42,013 bases of DNA from an uncultured Victivallales bacterium (GTDB taxonomy: Bacteria; Verrucomicrobiota; Lentisphaeria; Victivallales; UBA1829), in the NCBI GenBank assembly GCA_934661375.1, contig CAKUJH010000030.1, forward strand, positions 1 to 42,013. Direction: 5' to 3'. Of the stretch, positions 16,179-24,691 are shown one piece after another. The position numbers and the translations under genes were made by a program. The notes below the pieces were generated by a model. That model made no database searches, had not been told where the DNA came from, and saw only the letters and a program-made list of their open reading frames with translations. Numbering within the stretch: position 1 is the stretch's first letter; every line of letters begins with the position of its first letter.

Positions 16179-16206
16179 AATATACGCTGCACTTTGTATT
16201 TGTCAA
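16179..16206 (-). promoter_or_regulatory. Promoter of the DUF1549-PPC-Rid operon
   Basis: On the minus strand TTGACA (16206-16201), 16 bases, TATATT (16184-16179). It lies 34 bases upstream of the ATG at 16145, in the short gap after the ATPase gene. Confidence 0.7.
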
Positions 16207-16235
16207 GCGGCCGGACCGTTTTATTGACAGCTTTT

Positions 16236-18104
16236 TCAGGCAAAATGCCGGTCATACAGCAGAACAGAATTCAGCACAACCAGCACGGAACCCACGTTAT
16301 GCACCAGCGCACCCGTAACCGGATTCAGCAGACCCAGAACCGACAGCACCACTGCCGCCAGATTGATTGCCATGGACAGCGTGATATTCATTTTGATGGT
16401 CCGGAGTGCGGCATCCGACAGCTGTTTCAGATACGGCAGCTGTTCAATGCCGTCTTTCATAAGCACAATATCGGCGGCGTCCGCCGCAATATCGCTGCCC
16501 ATTCCGCCCATGGCAATGCCGACGTCCGCTGTTTTCAGTGCCGGAGCATCATTGACTCCGTCCCCGACCATGCCGACTTTACAGCCTTCCGCCCGGAGTT
16601 TGTCCAGTTCCGAAACTTTTCCATCCGGCAGCAGTTCCGCGCGGATGTCTGTGATCCCGGCTTTCTCCGCAAAGAATTCCGCAGTGCCGGCGTGATCTCC
16701 GGTCAGCAGCACCGTGCGGATTTCCTGTTCCGTCAGACGGCGGATCGCCTTGGCGGATTCCGGCCTGATCACATCTGCCAGAGCGACTGTGCCAAGACAC
16801 TGTTCATTCCGGGCGGTCAGCACTGCCGCTTTTCCCTGTCTGCGGATTGCCGCCAGTGATTCTTCCGTGAATGCGGGAATGCGGATTCCGCAGGATTTCA
16901 GAAACGCCGCATTGCCGCACCGGATGACCTCCTTGCCCAGCCGGACCGTTACTCCTTTGCCCGGCTGCATCTGAAAATCCTGTACCGGTTCCGGATGAAT
17001 GCCGCTTTTTTCTGCCGACCGGACAATGGCTCTGCCGATCGGATGTTCCGAATTCTGTTCCGCCGCCGCGGCCGTCCGCAGCAGATCATCCGCCTGAACA
17101 CCGTCCGCCGGGAGCAGATCGCAGACTTCCAGTTTCCCGAAAGTCAGAGTTCCGGTTTTGTCAAACGCAATGCAGTTCACCTTGCCCATACGTTCCAGCG
17201 CTTCGCCGGATTTGATGAGAACTCCATGCCGGGTTGCCTGTCCGACTGCCGCCATGATGGCGGTCGGGGTTGCCAGTGCCAGCGCACACGGACAGAAGAC
17301 CACCAGCACGGTTACGCCGCGTTCCAGATTTCCGGTTATCAGATAAACCGCCGCCGCAATCAGCAATGCCGCCGGAACCAGCAGAGACGCCCATTGATCC
17401 GCAATGCGCTGGATGGGGGCTTTCCGGTTTTCCGCTTCTTTGAGCATGTCAATGATTTTCTGCAGTGCGGAGTCCTGTCCGGCGCGGGTCGTTTCCATTT
17501 CAAATGCCCCGAAACAGTTGATCGTGCCGGAATAAACTTCATCGCCGCAGTTTTTGTCCACCGGCAGCGATTCCCCGGTCATGACCGACTGGTCCACGGA
17601 CGTTGTGCCTTTGACAATGATTCCGTCCGCGGGAACGGTTTCGCCCGGCAGAACCCGCAACAGGTCATGAACACGGATCTGATCCGCCGGAATTTCCATG
17701 ACAGTTTCCGTGTCGTTTTCCCGGATCAGCTTTCTGCCGGTGCGCGGCGTCAGCTCCATGAGTTTGGTCAAGCCTTGTCTGGCGCGGGCAACCGTTCTGT
17801 CTTCCAGATATTCTCCCAGTGCCATGATGAATGCGATTTCCGCCGCCGCGTCCAGTTCTCCGATGGCGATGGAAGCCGCCATGGCAATGGTGATCAGCAG
17901 TGCCGAAGTAATCTGTTTTTTCAGAAACAGACTCCGTACCGCATGATAAACCAGCGGATACCCGCAGAGAATGATGGCTCCCCATGCCGGATCCGGGGTG
18001 AAACTTTTTCCCGTGAACAGCAATGCCATGCTTGCCGCCAGACACACTCCGCCCAGAATGGTGATGCGGATATCTTCGCACACCTCACTCAATTTCTCCA
18101 ACAT
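16236..18104 (-). CDS. P1B-type heavy-metal-transporting ATPase
   Basis: An inner-membrane pump exporting soft metals, probably Cu(I) or a related ion. 622 residues with the TGES actuator motif (176-179), metal-binding CPC in the membrane (271-273), phosphorylation motif DKTGTL (315-320), an SEHPIG nucleotide-site HP motif and GDGVNDAP. No N-terminal CxxC metal-binding domain is present; the protein starts close to the first membrane helices. The ATG at 18104 has AAAGGA six bases upstream; a longer frame to 18251 would run through the operator and into csoR and is rejected. It follows the csoR gene by 58 bases and has its own copy of the CsoR operator, so metal-induced expression is likely. 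Confidence 0.92.
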   Translation of the reverse strand: MLEKLSEVCEDIRITILGGVCLAASMALLFTGKSFTPDPAWGAIILCGYPLVYHAVRSLFLKKQITSALLITIAMAASIAIGELDAAAEIAFIMALGEYLEDRTVARARQGLTKLMELTPRTGRKLIRENDTETVMEIPADQIRVHDLLRVLPGETVPADGIIVKGTTSVDQSVMTGESLPVDKNCGDEVYSGTINCFGAFEMETTRAGQDSALQKIIDMLKEAENRKAPIQRIADQWASLLVPAALLIAAAVYLITGNLERGVTVLVVFCPCALALATPTAIMAAVGQATRHGVLIKSGEALERMGKVNCIAFDKTGTLTFGKLEVCDLLPADGVQADDLLRTAAAAEQNSEHPIGRAIVRSAEKSGIHPEPVQDFQMQPGKGVTVRLGKEVIRCGNAAFLKSCGIRIPAFTEESLAAIRRQGKAAVLTARNEQCLGTVALADVIRPESAKAIRRLTEQEIRTVLLTGDHAGTAEFFAEKAGITDIRAELLPDGKVSELDKLRAEGCKVGMVGDGVNDAPALKTADVGIAMGGMGSDIAADAADIVLMKDGIEQLPYLKQLSDAALRTIKMNITLSMAINLAAVVLSVLGLLNPVTGALVHNVGSVLVVLNSVLLYDRHFA

Positions 18105-18127
18105 AAAAATTCCTTTCTTTTTATACT

Positions 18128-18145
18128 TATACCCGTATAGGTATA
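18128..18145 (-). promoter_or_regulatory. Putative CsoR operator in front of the ATPase gene
   Basis: TATACC-N6-GGTATA, a perfect dyad with centre CGTATA, 23 bases upstream of the ATPase start. It has the same spacing and half-sites as the operator in front of csoR, and matches the ATACC/GGTAT style of known CsoR sites. Confidence 0.65.
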
Positions 18146-18162
18146 AAACCCAGTTAAAAAAA

Positions 18163-18438
18163 TTACGAAAGACGCGAAAAATGTTCCAGTGCATCAGAGA
18201 ACTTGTCAAGTGTCTCTTCCGCATTGCCGTTTTCGATTCCTTCGCGGACACAATGATTCAGATGTCCCTCCAGCACCATCAGTCCGACTTTATGCAGCGC
18301 ACTTTTCGCGGCATTGATCTGAATCAGAACCTGTTCGCAAGGCACATCCTCATCAATCATTTTCTGAATGGCATTCAGCTGTCCGGTAATTTTGTTCAGC
18401 CTGACATGCAGTTTTTCACAGTCCATGCACTTTCGCAT
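18163..18438 (-). CDS. csoR: CsoR/FrmR-family metal-sensing repressor
   Basis: A 91-residue all-helical DUF156 protein. Cys34, His59 and Cys63 (VPCEQ and EGHLNHC) reproduce the Cys-x24-His-x3-Cys spacing of the Cu(I) site in CsoR, arguing for copper instead of the formaldehyde, sulfide or nickel sensors of the same family. The family represses in the apo form and releases DNA when it binds metal. Extra N-terminal cysteines (KCMDC, residues 4 and 7) are common in Firmicute members. AAGGAG lies seven bases before the ATG. The gene sits under an operator that spans its own promoter, so it is autoregulated and drives the downstream ATPase. Confidence 0.9.
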   Translation of the reverse strand: MRKCMDCEKLHVRLNKITGQLNAIQKMIDEDVPCEQVLIQINAAKSALHKVGLMVLEGHLNHCVREGIENGNAEETLDKFSDALEHFSRLS

Positions 18439-18463
18439 TGTTTTTCTCCTTGTTTGTTTCTAT

Positions 18464-18495
18464 GCATAATATACCATGCGGGGTATATTATGCAA
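18464..18495 (-). promoter_or_regulatory. csoR promoter fully covered by a 12-bp-arm palindrome
   Basis: GCATAATATACC (18464-18475) and GGTATATTATGC (18482-18493) are perfect complements around ATGCGG. On the minus strand TTGCAT (18495-18490), 16 bases, TATATT (18473-18468) form the promoter, so a bound repressor would hide both boxes. The core TATACC-N6-GGTATA is shared with the site at 18128-18145. Confidence 0.75.
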
Positions 18496-18525
18496 GAAGG
18501 AAAAATGAAAAAACTGAAAATTTTT

Positions 18526-19062
18526 TTACCACGCTTCCGTAGTTGCGCGGACAATGGAATCGGAAACGCGCAGAAATGCCTGTTTCAAACCGTTCTGGCG
18601 GCCGATGGCAGGGTCATTGGTAAAGAGATAAGTCGCACTGCTGGAAAGAATGCGCCGCTCAACCAGTGGTTTTGCCTGTCCCGGAATCAGCACCGTGAAT
18701 TCCACAGCAACGGAAATACTGAATTCGTTGGGACGGTATGTCTGTTCGTTGTCTGTGCTGCGCCAGGTTACACTGCTGTTCGCTATTTCCATGATGCGGG
18801 CGTAAAGGATGCAGTCCGCTTTGCTGAGCGAAGTCAGTTTGAGTGAATTGTCGAATTGGAAACGTTCCGCCAGAATATTCCGCAGCAGAGCGGAGCCCAG
18901 CGGTTCCGAGGATTCATTTTTGATGTCGGCGATGGCAATGGTCTTGATCTGCGGATGCATCAGGCTGCCGACCCGGTAGCCGCAGGAAGAGATCAAGGTG
19001 GACAGACCTGCAATCAGCAGACAGGCAGACAAGCGCGGCAGGGTATGGAAAAACTGTTTCAT
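18526..19062 (-). CDS. LptE-like outer-membrane lipoprotein
   Basis: 178 residues. The N-terminus is a lipoprotein signal with the lipidation Cys27 (TLISSCGYRVG). The CGYR start, then IKTIAIADIKNESSEP and LGSALLRNILAERF, are the hallmark opening of LptE, which plugs the LptD barrel and helps insert lipopolysaccharide into the outer membrane. LptD itself is not in the window. The ATG overlaps the stop of the upstream TPR gene as ATGA, so the two are translationally coupled. Assignment rests on the N-terminal pattern; the C-terminal half is divergent. Confidence 0.75.
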   Translation of the reverse strand: MKQFFHTLPRLSACLLIAGLSTLISSCGYRVGSLMHPQIKTIAIADIKNESSEPLGSALLRNILAERFQFDNSLKLTSLSKADCILYARIMEIANSSVTWRSTDNEQTYRPNEFSISVAVEFTVLIPGQAKPLVERRILSSSATYLFTNDPAIGRQNGLKQAFLRVSDSIVRATTEAW

Positions 19063-20201
19063 TTTGCACCGTTCCGGTTGTTGGGATCAGTTAATTGTTC
19101 CTGAAAATTCTCCCGTGTTGCAGGAGTGATTTCATTGGTGTCGACGGTCGGACTCTTGCGCAGATTCCGGACAGGCAGCAGCCAGCGGTTGCCGCTGTGT
19201 TCGGGTGTAATCATGATCGGCTGATCTTCATCCGGGATCGGCACGGTTTTCAATTCTTCCTTATACGGGCGGTACCGGTGTTTCTGTCCGGGAGGAACTT
19301 CGAATTCATCATCAATTTTTGCCAGCAGATTTTCGGATTCCGCCGCCTGCTGAGTGGTGGAATAATTCCGGACAACTTCCGCCAGATACTTTTCCGCCAG
19401 TTCCGGTTTGCCGCTGCGGTAATAATAGCTGCCGACCGCATGAATGCGTGCCGCCATCCGGTTGCGGACCGTCTGTCTGGCTTTGATGACCCAGGGCGTT
19501 TCCGGTGTTTTGGGGAATTCCCGCAGATAATTGTCGCACGCTTCCACCGCCTGCCGGCTGTATGAACCGTCGCCGTCGCCGCGTTCCGACATCTGGAGCA
19601 GCAGGGAACAGAGTTCCAGCATGGCGTATTGCGCGGACCGGGTGCCGGGATGCAGTTTCGGAATTTCCCGCAGATGCCGGATGGCGTCATCGGTCTTCTG
19701 TTCGTTGATGTAAATGCGTGCCAGCCGCAGCCGGGTTTCGCCGGCGCGTTCGGCGCACGGGGCGTTCTTCAGCGCGGCTTCGTAAATTTCAATGGTGCGG
19801 TCTTCGTTCTGAATGAACGGAATCCAGGAAATGAAGAGGTCGCGGTGTCCTTCAAAATAAAGGTCGCCGATTTCGTACTGACGGTTGACGATTTGGGTGA
19901 AATTGATTTCGTTGAGGTGTTCGCGGATCAGTTTCTGGAGACAGTCGAATTCATCTCCGTAAAGTTCGGCTTTGCGGTATGCCCGTGCAGCGGCGATCAG
20001 GGCGTTGCCTTTCAGAATGGAGGAGTCCGCCATGAAATGCGCATCCATGTATCTGGAAGCGGCACTGCGGTAGCTTTCCGTTTTTTCTCTGTCGCGGCCC
20101 TGTGAAAAAAAGACGTTGGCTTCCTGGTCAGACGCCTCTGCTGCTGCCGCAAGCAGAACGGCTGCCGCCAGCAGACCTGTTTTTATTCCGGAAAAACGCA
20201 T
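19059..20201 (-). CDS. BamD-like secreted TPR protein
   Basis: 380 residues with a signal peptide (MRFSGIKTGLLAAAVLLAAAAEA) but no lipobox cysteine at the cleavage site. TPR pairs follow, such as SYRSAASRYMDAHFMADSS, DRTIEIYEAALKNAPCAERAG and AEKYLAEVVRNYSTTQQAAES. The pattern of repeats separated by NYP-like turns resembles BamD/YbgF outer-membrane assembly proteins. The last 70 residues are Pro- and Asn-rich and probably unstructured. Coupled with the LptE-like gene, it likely works at the outer membrane. A strong promoter is present upstream. Confidence 0.7.
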   Translation of the reverse strand: MRFSGIKTGLLAAAVLLAAAAEASDQEANVFFSQGRDREKTESYRSAASRYMDAHFMADSSILKGNALIAAARAYRKAELYGDEFDCLQKLIREHLNEINFTQIVNRQYEIGDLYFEGHRDLFISWIPFIQNEDRTIEIYEAALKNAPCAERAGETRLRLARIYINEQKTDDAIRHLREIPKLHPGTRSAQYAMLELCSLLLQMSERGDGDGSYSRQAVEACDNYLREFPKTPETPWVIKARQTVRNRMAARIHAVGSYYYRSGKPELAEKYLAEVVRNYSTTQQAAESENLLAKIDDEFEVPPGQKHRYRPYKEELKTVPIPDEDQPIMITPEHSGNRWLLPVRNLRKSPTVDTNEITPATRENFQEQLTDPNNRNGAK

Positions 20202-20240
20202 ATGATGATTCCCTGTGAATGTTATGTTATACAGACGGAC

Positions 20241-20269
20241 AATGTAGCACGGTAAACGGGAATTGTCAA
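20241..20269 (-). promoter_or_regulatory. Promoter of the BamD-like/LptE-like operon
   Basis: On the minus strand TTGACA (20269-20264), 17 bases, TACATT (20246-20241), 40 bases before the ATG at 20201. Confidence 0.7.
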
Positions 20270-20395
20270 GTGCCGGTTGCAGTGATGACCGGTCATAGTT
20301 GTCGTTTTTTGTGCTGCCCCGCAGTGATTCAGGAAAAAATTGACAAAAAAAGAGAAAAAAGAAAAGTTTTCTCTGTTTTTTTTCTGAACCGGGTA

Positions 20396-20401
20396 TATAT
20401 T
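20396..20401 (+). promoter_or_regulatory. Probable -10 box of the leuA-dacA operon
   Basis: TATATT lies 55 bases before the leuA ATG. The preceding T-rich tract offers no good -35. The rest of the 20270-20395 gap is strongly A/T-rich with an 8-bp hairpin at 20351-20374; I see no gene in it. Confidence 0.4.
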
Positions 20402-20455
20402 ATGGTTTAAAGATTTTTCCGGATGGGCCGGGAAAAGTAGAATCTGGAAACAGAA

Positions 20456-22177
20456 ATGGATGCTGAAATGAAAATGTACCCGCAACCCGCAAGCATTCCC
20501 GTGAAAAACCGGGAATGGTTGAACCATGAACTGACAAAATCGCCGATTTGGTGTTCAGTGGATCTTCGGGATGGCAATCAGGCTCTGCCGATGCCGATGA
20601 ACCCGGAGAAGAAGTTCGAGTATTTCAAGCTGCTGTGCCAGATCGGTTTCAAGGAGATCGAGGTTTCCTTCCCTTCCGCGTCCCAGGACGATTTTGAATT
20701 TGTCCGCGAATTGATCGAACGCAGGGAGATCCCGTCCGATGTCCGTATTTCCGTGCTGACACAGGCCCGCGAACCGCTTATCCGCCGCACCGTCGAATCC
20801 CTGGTCGGTCTTGACAAGGGAATTCTTCATCTGTATATCGCCACTTCCGATCTGCATGAAAAGATCGTGTTCAACAAGACCCGCGAAGAAACCCTGAAAG
20901 TTGCCGTTGAAGGAACCAAGTCGGTGATTCGTTACCTGAAAGAATTCGGGCTTTACGGTAAAATCAGCTATGAATTCTCTCCGGAGGAATTTACCGACAG
21001 CGACCTTGAACATGTTCTGGACGTCTGCAAGGCTGTCAAGGAAACCTGGGGCCCCTGCAAGAAGGAAGACTTCATCCTGAATCTGCCGCAGACCGTGGAA
21101 CGCCGTCCGCCGCATCATTATGCGGATATGATTGCGTGGTTTATCGAACATTATCCTTATATGGATGAGACCACCATCAGTATTCACTCGCACAACGACC
21201 AGGGCTGCGCGATTGCCTCGTCCGAACTGGCGGTCATGGCAGGAGCCGAACGCGTGGAAGGCACTCTGTTCGGACACGGGGAACGTACCGGCAATGTGGA
21301 TATCTGTGCCATGGCACTGAATCTGGAGTCCCGGAACATCAACACCGGGCTGGATTTCTCGGATCTGCCGCATGTGGTCAAGGTGGTGGAAGCCGCAACC
21401 GGCATCGAAGTGCATGAACGTCATCCGTACTCCGGACAGCTGGCGTTCACCGCGTTTTCCGGTTCGCATCAGGATGCCATCCGCAAGGGCATGGACAACC
21501 TGGAAAAATCCCGTCAGATTTTCGGAGTTCAGTGGAAAGTTCCGTATCTGCATGTCGATCCTGCCACACTCGGACGCAAATATGAAAAACTGATCCGCAT
21601 CAATTCCCAGTCCGGCAAAGGCGGTGTCGCCTATGTGCTGGAACACGATTACGGTATTTATCCGCCGAAAGGAATGCACCCGGAAATCGGGGCTGCCGTG
21701 CAGGTGTATGCCGACCGCAAAGGGGATGAGCTGGACAGCTCGGAACTGCTGAAAGTCTTCAACGAAACTTTCGTGAATATCAAAGGTCCGTTTGTGCTTC
21801 AGAAATTCAACCGGGTTTCCGGCGGCGATGAGCATGACGAATCCAAGGAGAATGCGGAAGTCAAAGTCAATCTGCAGCTGATGTTCGACGGCAAGCCGTT
21901 GGAAGTGCAGGGCGTGGGCAACGGCCCGATTTCCTCTACGGTTCATGCCATCCGTAATGAAGCGAAGCTGTATCAGTTCGTTCTGGAGGATTTTTCCGAA
22001 CGGACGCTCGGAAACAATGCCGACGCCAACGCCATTGCGTTTGTCGGCATCCGGCGCAGCAGCGACAACCGTCTTTTCTATGGTGTCGGCGAACATGCCA
22101 ACATTGATCAGGCCGCAATCTCGGCGCTCTTTTCCGCCTTGAACCGGTCGATCCTTGAGGAGCGTGGTCTCCTGTGA
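20456..22177 (+). CDS. leuA: 2-isopropylmalate synthase
   Basis: Condenses acetyl-CoA with 2-ketoisovalerate, the first step of leucine synthesis. 573 residues, matching the long class of LeuA. The catalytic opening is SVDLRDGNQALPMPM; the metal-binding histidines lie in ISIHSHNDQGCAIASSE; GERTGNVDICAMAL follows, and the C-terminal LeuA dimer/allosteric domain (about 430-573) has VQGVGNGPISSTVHAI. The presence of the allosteric domain suggests leucine feedback. ATGs at 20456, 20468 and 20474 are all possible starts. No other leu gene is nearby, and no leucine-rich leader peptide or T-box was seen upstream. Confidence 0.92.
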   Translation: MDAEMKMYPQPASIPVKNREWLNHELTKSPIWCSVDLRDGNQALPMPMNPEKKFEYFKLLCQIGFKEIEVSFPSASQDDFEFVRELIERREIPSDVRISVLTQAREPLIRRTVESLVGLDKGILHLYIATSDLHEKIVFNKTREETLKVAVEGTKSVIRYLKEFGLYGKISYEFSPEEFTDSDLEHVLDVCKAVKETWGPCKKEDFILNLPQTVERRPPHHYADMIAWFIEHYPYMDETTISIHSHNDQGCAIASSELAVMAGAERVEGTLFGHGERTGNVDICAMALNLESRNINTGLDFSDLPHVVKVVEAATGIEVHERHPYSGQLAFTAFSGSHQDAIRKGMDNLEKSRQIFGVQWKVPYLHVDPATLGRKYEKLIRINSQSGKGGVAYVLEHDYGIYPPKGMHPEIGAAVQVYADRKGDELDSSELLKVFNETFVNIKGPFVLQKFNRVSGGDEHDESKENAEVKVNLQLMFDGKPLEVQGVGNGPISSTVHAIRNEAKLYQFVLEDFSERTLGNNADANAIAFVGIRRSSDNRLFYGVGEHANIDQAAISALFSALNRSILEERGLL

Positions 22178-23400
22178 AACTCCGTCATATCCTGCTGATT
22201 ATTGCGGTGATCATTGCGGCTCACGGCGCAGTTCTGTATTTTTGCCTGCGTCAGCCCGCCGCTCCGTCTGTGCAGACTCCGGCAAAGCTGGAAAGAACGG
22301 CTTTGCCGTCTGTTGCCGCAGACAGTTCAGCCTTGTCCGCATCCGGACGGAATCAGGAAAATGCTGCGGTTTCCACAGACACGGCGTCTGTTCCGCAGAA
22401 AACCGCGGCGACCATTCAGCGTTTTCCTGCTTTCAATTACCGGTATGCCTGGCAGGGCAACATTCCGGAACTGCCCGGTTCCGCCGGAGCCAAGGCGGGC
22501 ATTCTGGTGGATGCCAATACCGGAAATGTTCTGTGGGACAAACAGGCGCGGAATCCTTATCAGATTGCGTCCATGACCAAAATCATGACCGCTCTTCTGG
22601 CGTATGAGGATGTGCTTGCCGGTCGGGACGGCATTACGCTGTCGACGCAGATTCCGGTAACGCGTGCCGCGCAGAAAATCGGCGGCAGTCAGGTGTGGCT
22701 GGATGTGCGCGAAACCTTTACGCTGGAAGAACTTCTGAAAGCTGTTTCCATCAAGAGTGCCAATGATGCGGCATACCTGGTGGCGGAATTTCTGGGCGGC
22801 GGTGATGTTGCCGGATTCGTGGACCGCATGAACCGGCGCGCCCGTGAACTGGGGATGAATCACACCCGGTTCTTCAATCCGCATGGTCTGCCCGGTTCGT
22901 CTTCCAGAGAAGACAATGTCAGCAGTCCGGCGGATATGGCTCTGCTTGCGGAACGTTCGCTTTCTCATGCGAAACTGCTGGAATGGGCTTCCACGGTTTC
23001 CGCCGATTTCCGTGAACCCGGACAGCGCGGGCATCTGAAAATTGTGAATCACAACAACCTGCTGCCCGGCAGAAAATATCCCGCAACAGGGGTGGACGGT
23101 CTGAAGACCGGATTCATCAACCGTTCCGGATATTGTGTCACGACGACGTGTCTGCGGGGCGGTAAGCGGATGATCGCAGTGGTTGTCGGTTTTGATATGG
23201 CGAAGAACCGGGATCTGTTTGTGCGGAAACTGCTGGATTGGGGATATTCCCGTGCTTCGGATCCTGCTGCCGCCAATCAGCGTTCTCATCAGAGAGCCGC
23301 GGAACTGCGGGCAAAAGCCGCCCAGCCGAAAAAACAGGTTCAGAAAAAAGCTCCGGTCCGCAAAAAGAATACCGGAACAGCGAAAAAGAAATCGCGCTGA
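22174..23400 (+). CDS. dacA: D-alanyl-D-alanine carboxypeptidase (PBP5 family)
   Basis: A penicillin-binding enzyme that trims the terminal D-Ala from peptidoglycan stem peptides in the periplasm. The three active-site motifs are present: SMTK (133-136), SAN (195-197) and KTG (311-313). An N-terminal membrane segment (LLIIAVIIAAHGAVLYFCL) acts as a signal or anchor, and a Ser/Ala/Thr-rich linker leads to the catalytic domain at about residue 105. The C-terminus ends in a lysine-rich tail (about 370-408) in place of the usual PBP5 beta domain; such a basic tail may bind the membrane or wall. The GTG start overlaps the leuA stop as GTGA. The pairing with leuA looks metabolically incidental. Confidence 0.88.
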   Translation: MKLRHILLIIAVIIAAHGAVLYFCLRQPAAPSVQTPAKLERTALPSVAADSSALSASGRNQENAAVSTDTASVPQKTAATIQRFPAFNYRYAWQGNIPELPGSAGAKAGILVDANTGNVLWDKQARNPYQIASMTKIMTALLAYEDVLAGRDGITLSTQIPVTRAAQKIGGSQVWLDVRETFTLEELLKAVSIKSANDAAYLVAEFLGGGDVAGFVDRMNRRARELGMNHTRFFNPHGLPGSSSREDNVSSPADMALLAERSLSHAKLLEWASTVSADFREPGQRGHLKIVNHNNLLPGRKYPATGVDGLKTGFINRSGYCVTTTCLRGGKRMIAVVVGFDMAKNRDLFVRKLLDWGYSRASDPAAANQRSHQRAAELRAKAAQPKKQVQKKAPVRKKNTGTAKKKSR

Positions 23401-23419
23401 ACAATTTCTGTCTGATGAC

Positions 23420-23454
23420 ATCCTGCTTTCTTTGACCGGAGAGCAGGATTTTTT
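23420..23454 (+). terminator. Terminator of leuA-dacA
   Basis: ATCCTGCT (23420-23427) pairs with AGCAGGAT (23442-23449), followed by a T-run to 23454. It lies 20 bases after the dacA stop. Confidence 0.8.
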
Positions 23455-23521
23455 ATTTGGGCGGACATCGGATTTTATCAGTAAGGGGCTGACAAATCTG
23501 CAAATTAAAGTGTATTCCGAC

Positions 23522-23549
23522 TTGAATAATCGGCATTTTATGCTATTGT
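23522..23549 (+). promoter_or_regulatory. Promoter of the flavoprotein-hpt operon
   Basis: TTGAAT (23522-23527), 16 bases, TATTGT (23544-23549). The start codon is 76 bases further on, leaving an unusually long leader for this window. Confidence 0.5.
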
Positions 23550-23565
23550 TATTTAATTCACAACC

Positions 23566-23611
23566 CGGTAACGGAACGGAGATGCGCTCCGTCGCGGCCG
23601 GGGTAAACCGG
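23566..23611 (+). other. Structured 5' leader, class unknown
   Basis: CCGGT (about 23566-23570) can pair with ACCGG (23607-23611), enclosing a hairpin ACGGAG-N5-CTCCGT (23576-23592) and a G-rich GGCCGGGG strand. The ribosome-binding GGAG overlaps the closing pair, so folding could affect translation. It does not match a riboswitch consensus I know. Confidence 0.3.
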
Positions 23612-23624
23612 AGTCTGAAAACAA

Positions 23625-24677
23625 ATGAAACTGCCGTCTTTGAAAATTCGTAATTTGAGAGCTGAATACCCGGTCATCCAGGCCGGAATGGGTGTCCGCA
23701 TCGGTATGGCTGAACTGGCTTCGGCTGTGGTCAAATGCGGCGGCTTCGGAACAATCGCCAGTGTCGGAATCGGCGATGTGGAACGCGGAAAAACCCATTT
23801 TGTGGAAGAATGCAACACCAATTTTGCGCTGGAACTCAAGAAAGCCCGCGAAATGTGCGGCGGCAGAAAGAATCTTGGTGTCAATGTTATGGTCGCACTT
23901 TCCAATTACGAGGAAATTGTCAAAACGGCGGTTGCCGGCGGAGTGGATTACATCATTTCCGGTGCCGGGCTGCCGCTTCCTCTGCCGGAATATGTCGGCG
24001 ATGCCGATGTCGCTCTGATTCCGGTGATTTCCAGCGGACGCGCTTTCGAAGTCGTTGTCAAAACCTGGCTGCGCAAATACAACCGCAAACCGGACGCGGT
24101 CATTGTGGAAGGTCCGAAATGCGGCGGACATCTGGGTTTCACCATGGAAATGATCGAACATCCGGAAACCTGCTCCATGGATATCCTGCTCAAAGATGTC
24201 AAGGAAGTCATAGCCAAATATGATCTGGGCGATATTCCGGTGCTGGCGGCACAGGAAGTTGCCAGCCGTGCGGATATTGAGAATTTCCTGAAGATGGGTT
24301 ACAACGGCGTTCAGATCGGCACGTACTTCATCACGACGGAAGAAGCCGGAATCGACGTACGCAGCAAACAGGTTTTCATTGATGCGAAAAAAGAAGACAT
24401 CGTGGTCATCAAGAGTCCGGTCGGTCTTCCGGTCCGTGTGCTGAAAACACCGCTGGTGCAGCGCGTTCTGAGCGGAAACCGTGAAAAATTCACCTGCCCG
24501 TACCGTTGTCTGCGTTCCTGCAATCCTTCGAAATCGCTGTTCTGCATTGCCCGTGCTTTGCTCGCCACCTGGAAAGGGGATGTGGAACACGGTCTTTACA
24601 TGATCGGCTGCAATATCGAAGCCACCACGCGGATTTTCCCCGTGAAGGAATTTTTCGATACGCTGGCAGGCGAATAA
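23625..24677 (+). CDS. Nitronate monooxygenase / FabK-like FMN protein
   Basis: A 350-residue TIM-barrel flavoprotein. It opens with YPVIQAGMGVRIGMAELASAV and CGGFGTIAS, continues GVNVMVALSNYEE and GVDYIISGAGLPLPLPE, then has VIVEGPKCGGHLG with the catalytic-type GGHLG, and VASRADIENFLKMGYNGVQIGTYF. These fit the nitronate monooxygenase / enoyl-ACP reductase II superfamily. The C-terminus has a cysteine cluster (CPYRCLRSC, then FCIAR) seen in a subset of the family from anaerobes; it may hold metal, but that is inference. The start at 23625 has GGAG eleven bases upstream. hpt follows by 14 bases in the same transcript. Confidence 0.82.
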   Translation: MKLPSLKIRNLRAEYPVIQAGMGVRIGMAELASAVVKCGGFGTIASVGIGDVERGKTHFVEECNTNFALELKKAREMCGGRKNLGVNVMVALSNYEEIVKTAVAGGVDYIISGAGLPLPLPEYVGDADVALIPVISSGRAFEVVVKTWLRKYNRKPDAVIVEGPKCGGHLGFTMEMIEHPETCSMDILLKDVKEVIAKYDLGDIPVLAAQEVASRADIENFLKMGYNGVQIGTYFITTEEAGIDVRSKQVFIDAKKEDIVVIKSPVGLPVRVLKTPLVQRVLSGNREKFTCPYRCLRSCNPSKSLFCIARALLATWKGDVEHGLYMIGCNIEATTRIFPVKEFFDTLAGE

Positions 24678-24691
24678 GGATTGCCGGACAA

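Noticed and set aside
18464..18493. Palindrome at csoR as a transcription terminator
   Set aside because: It contains the promoter boxes and no T-run follows; an operator explains it better.
20351..20383. Hairpin with T-run upstream of leuA as a terminator or attenuator
   Set aside because: It lies upstream of the likely -10 box, the stem is A/T-only apart from two pairs, and no plus-strand gene precedes it; probably an A/T-rich upstream element.
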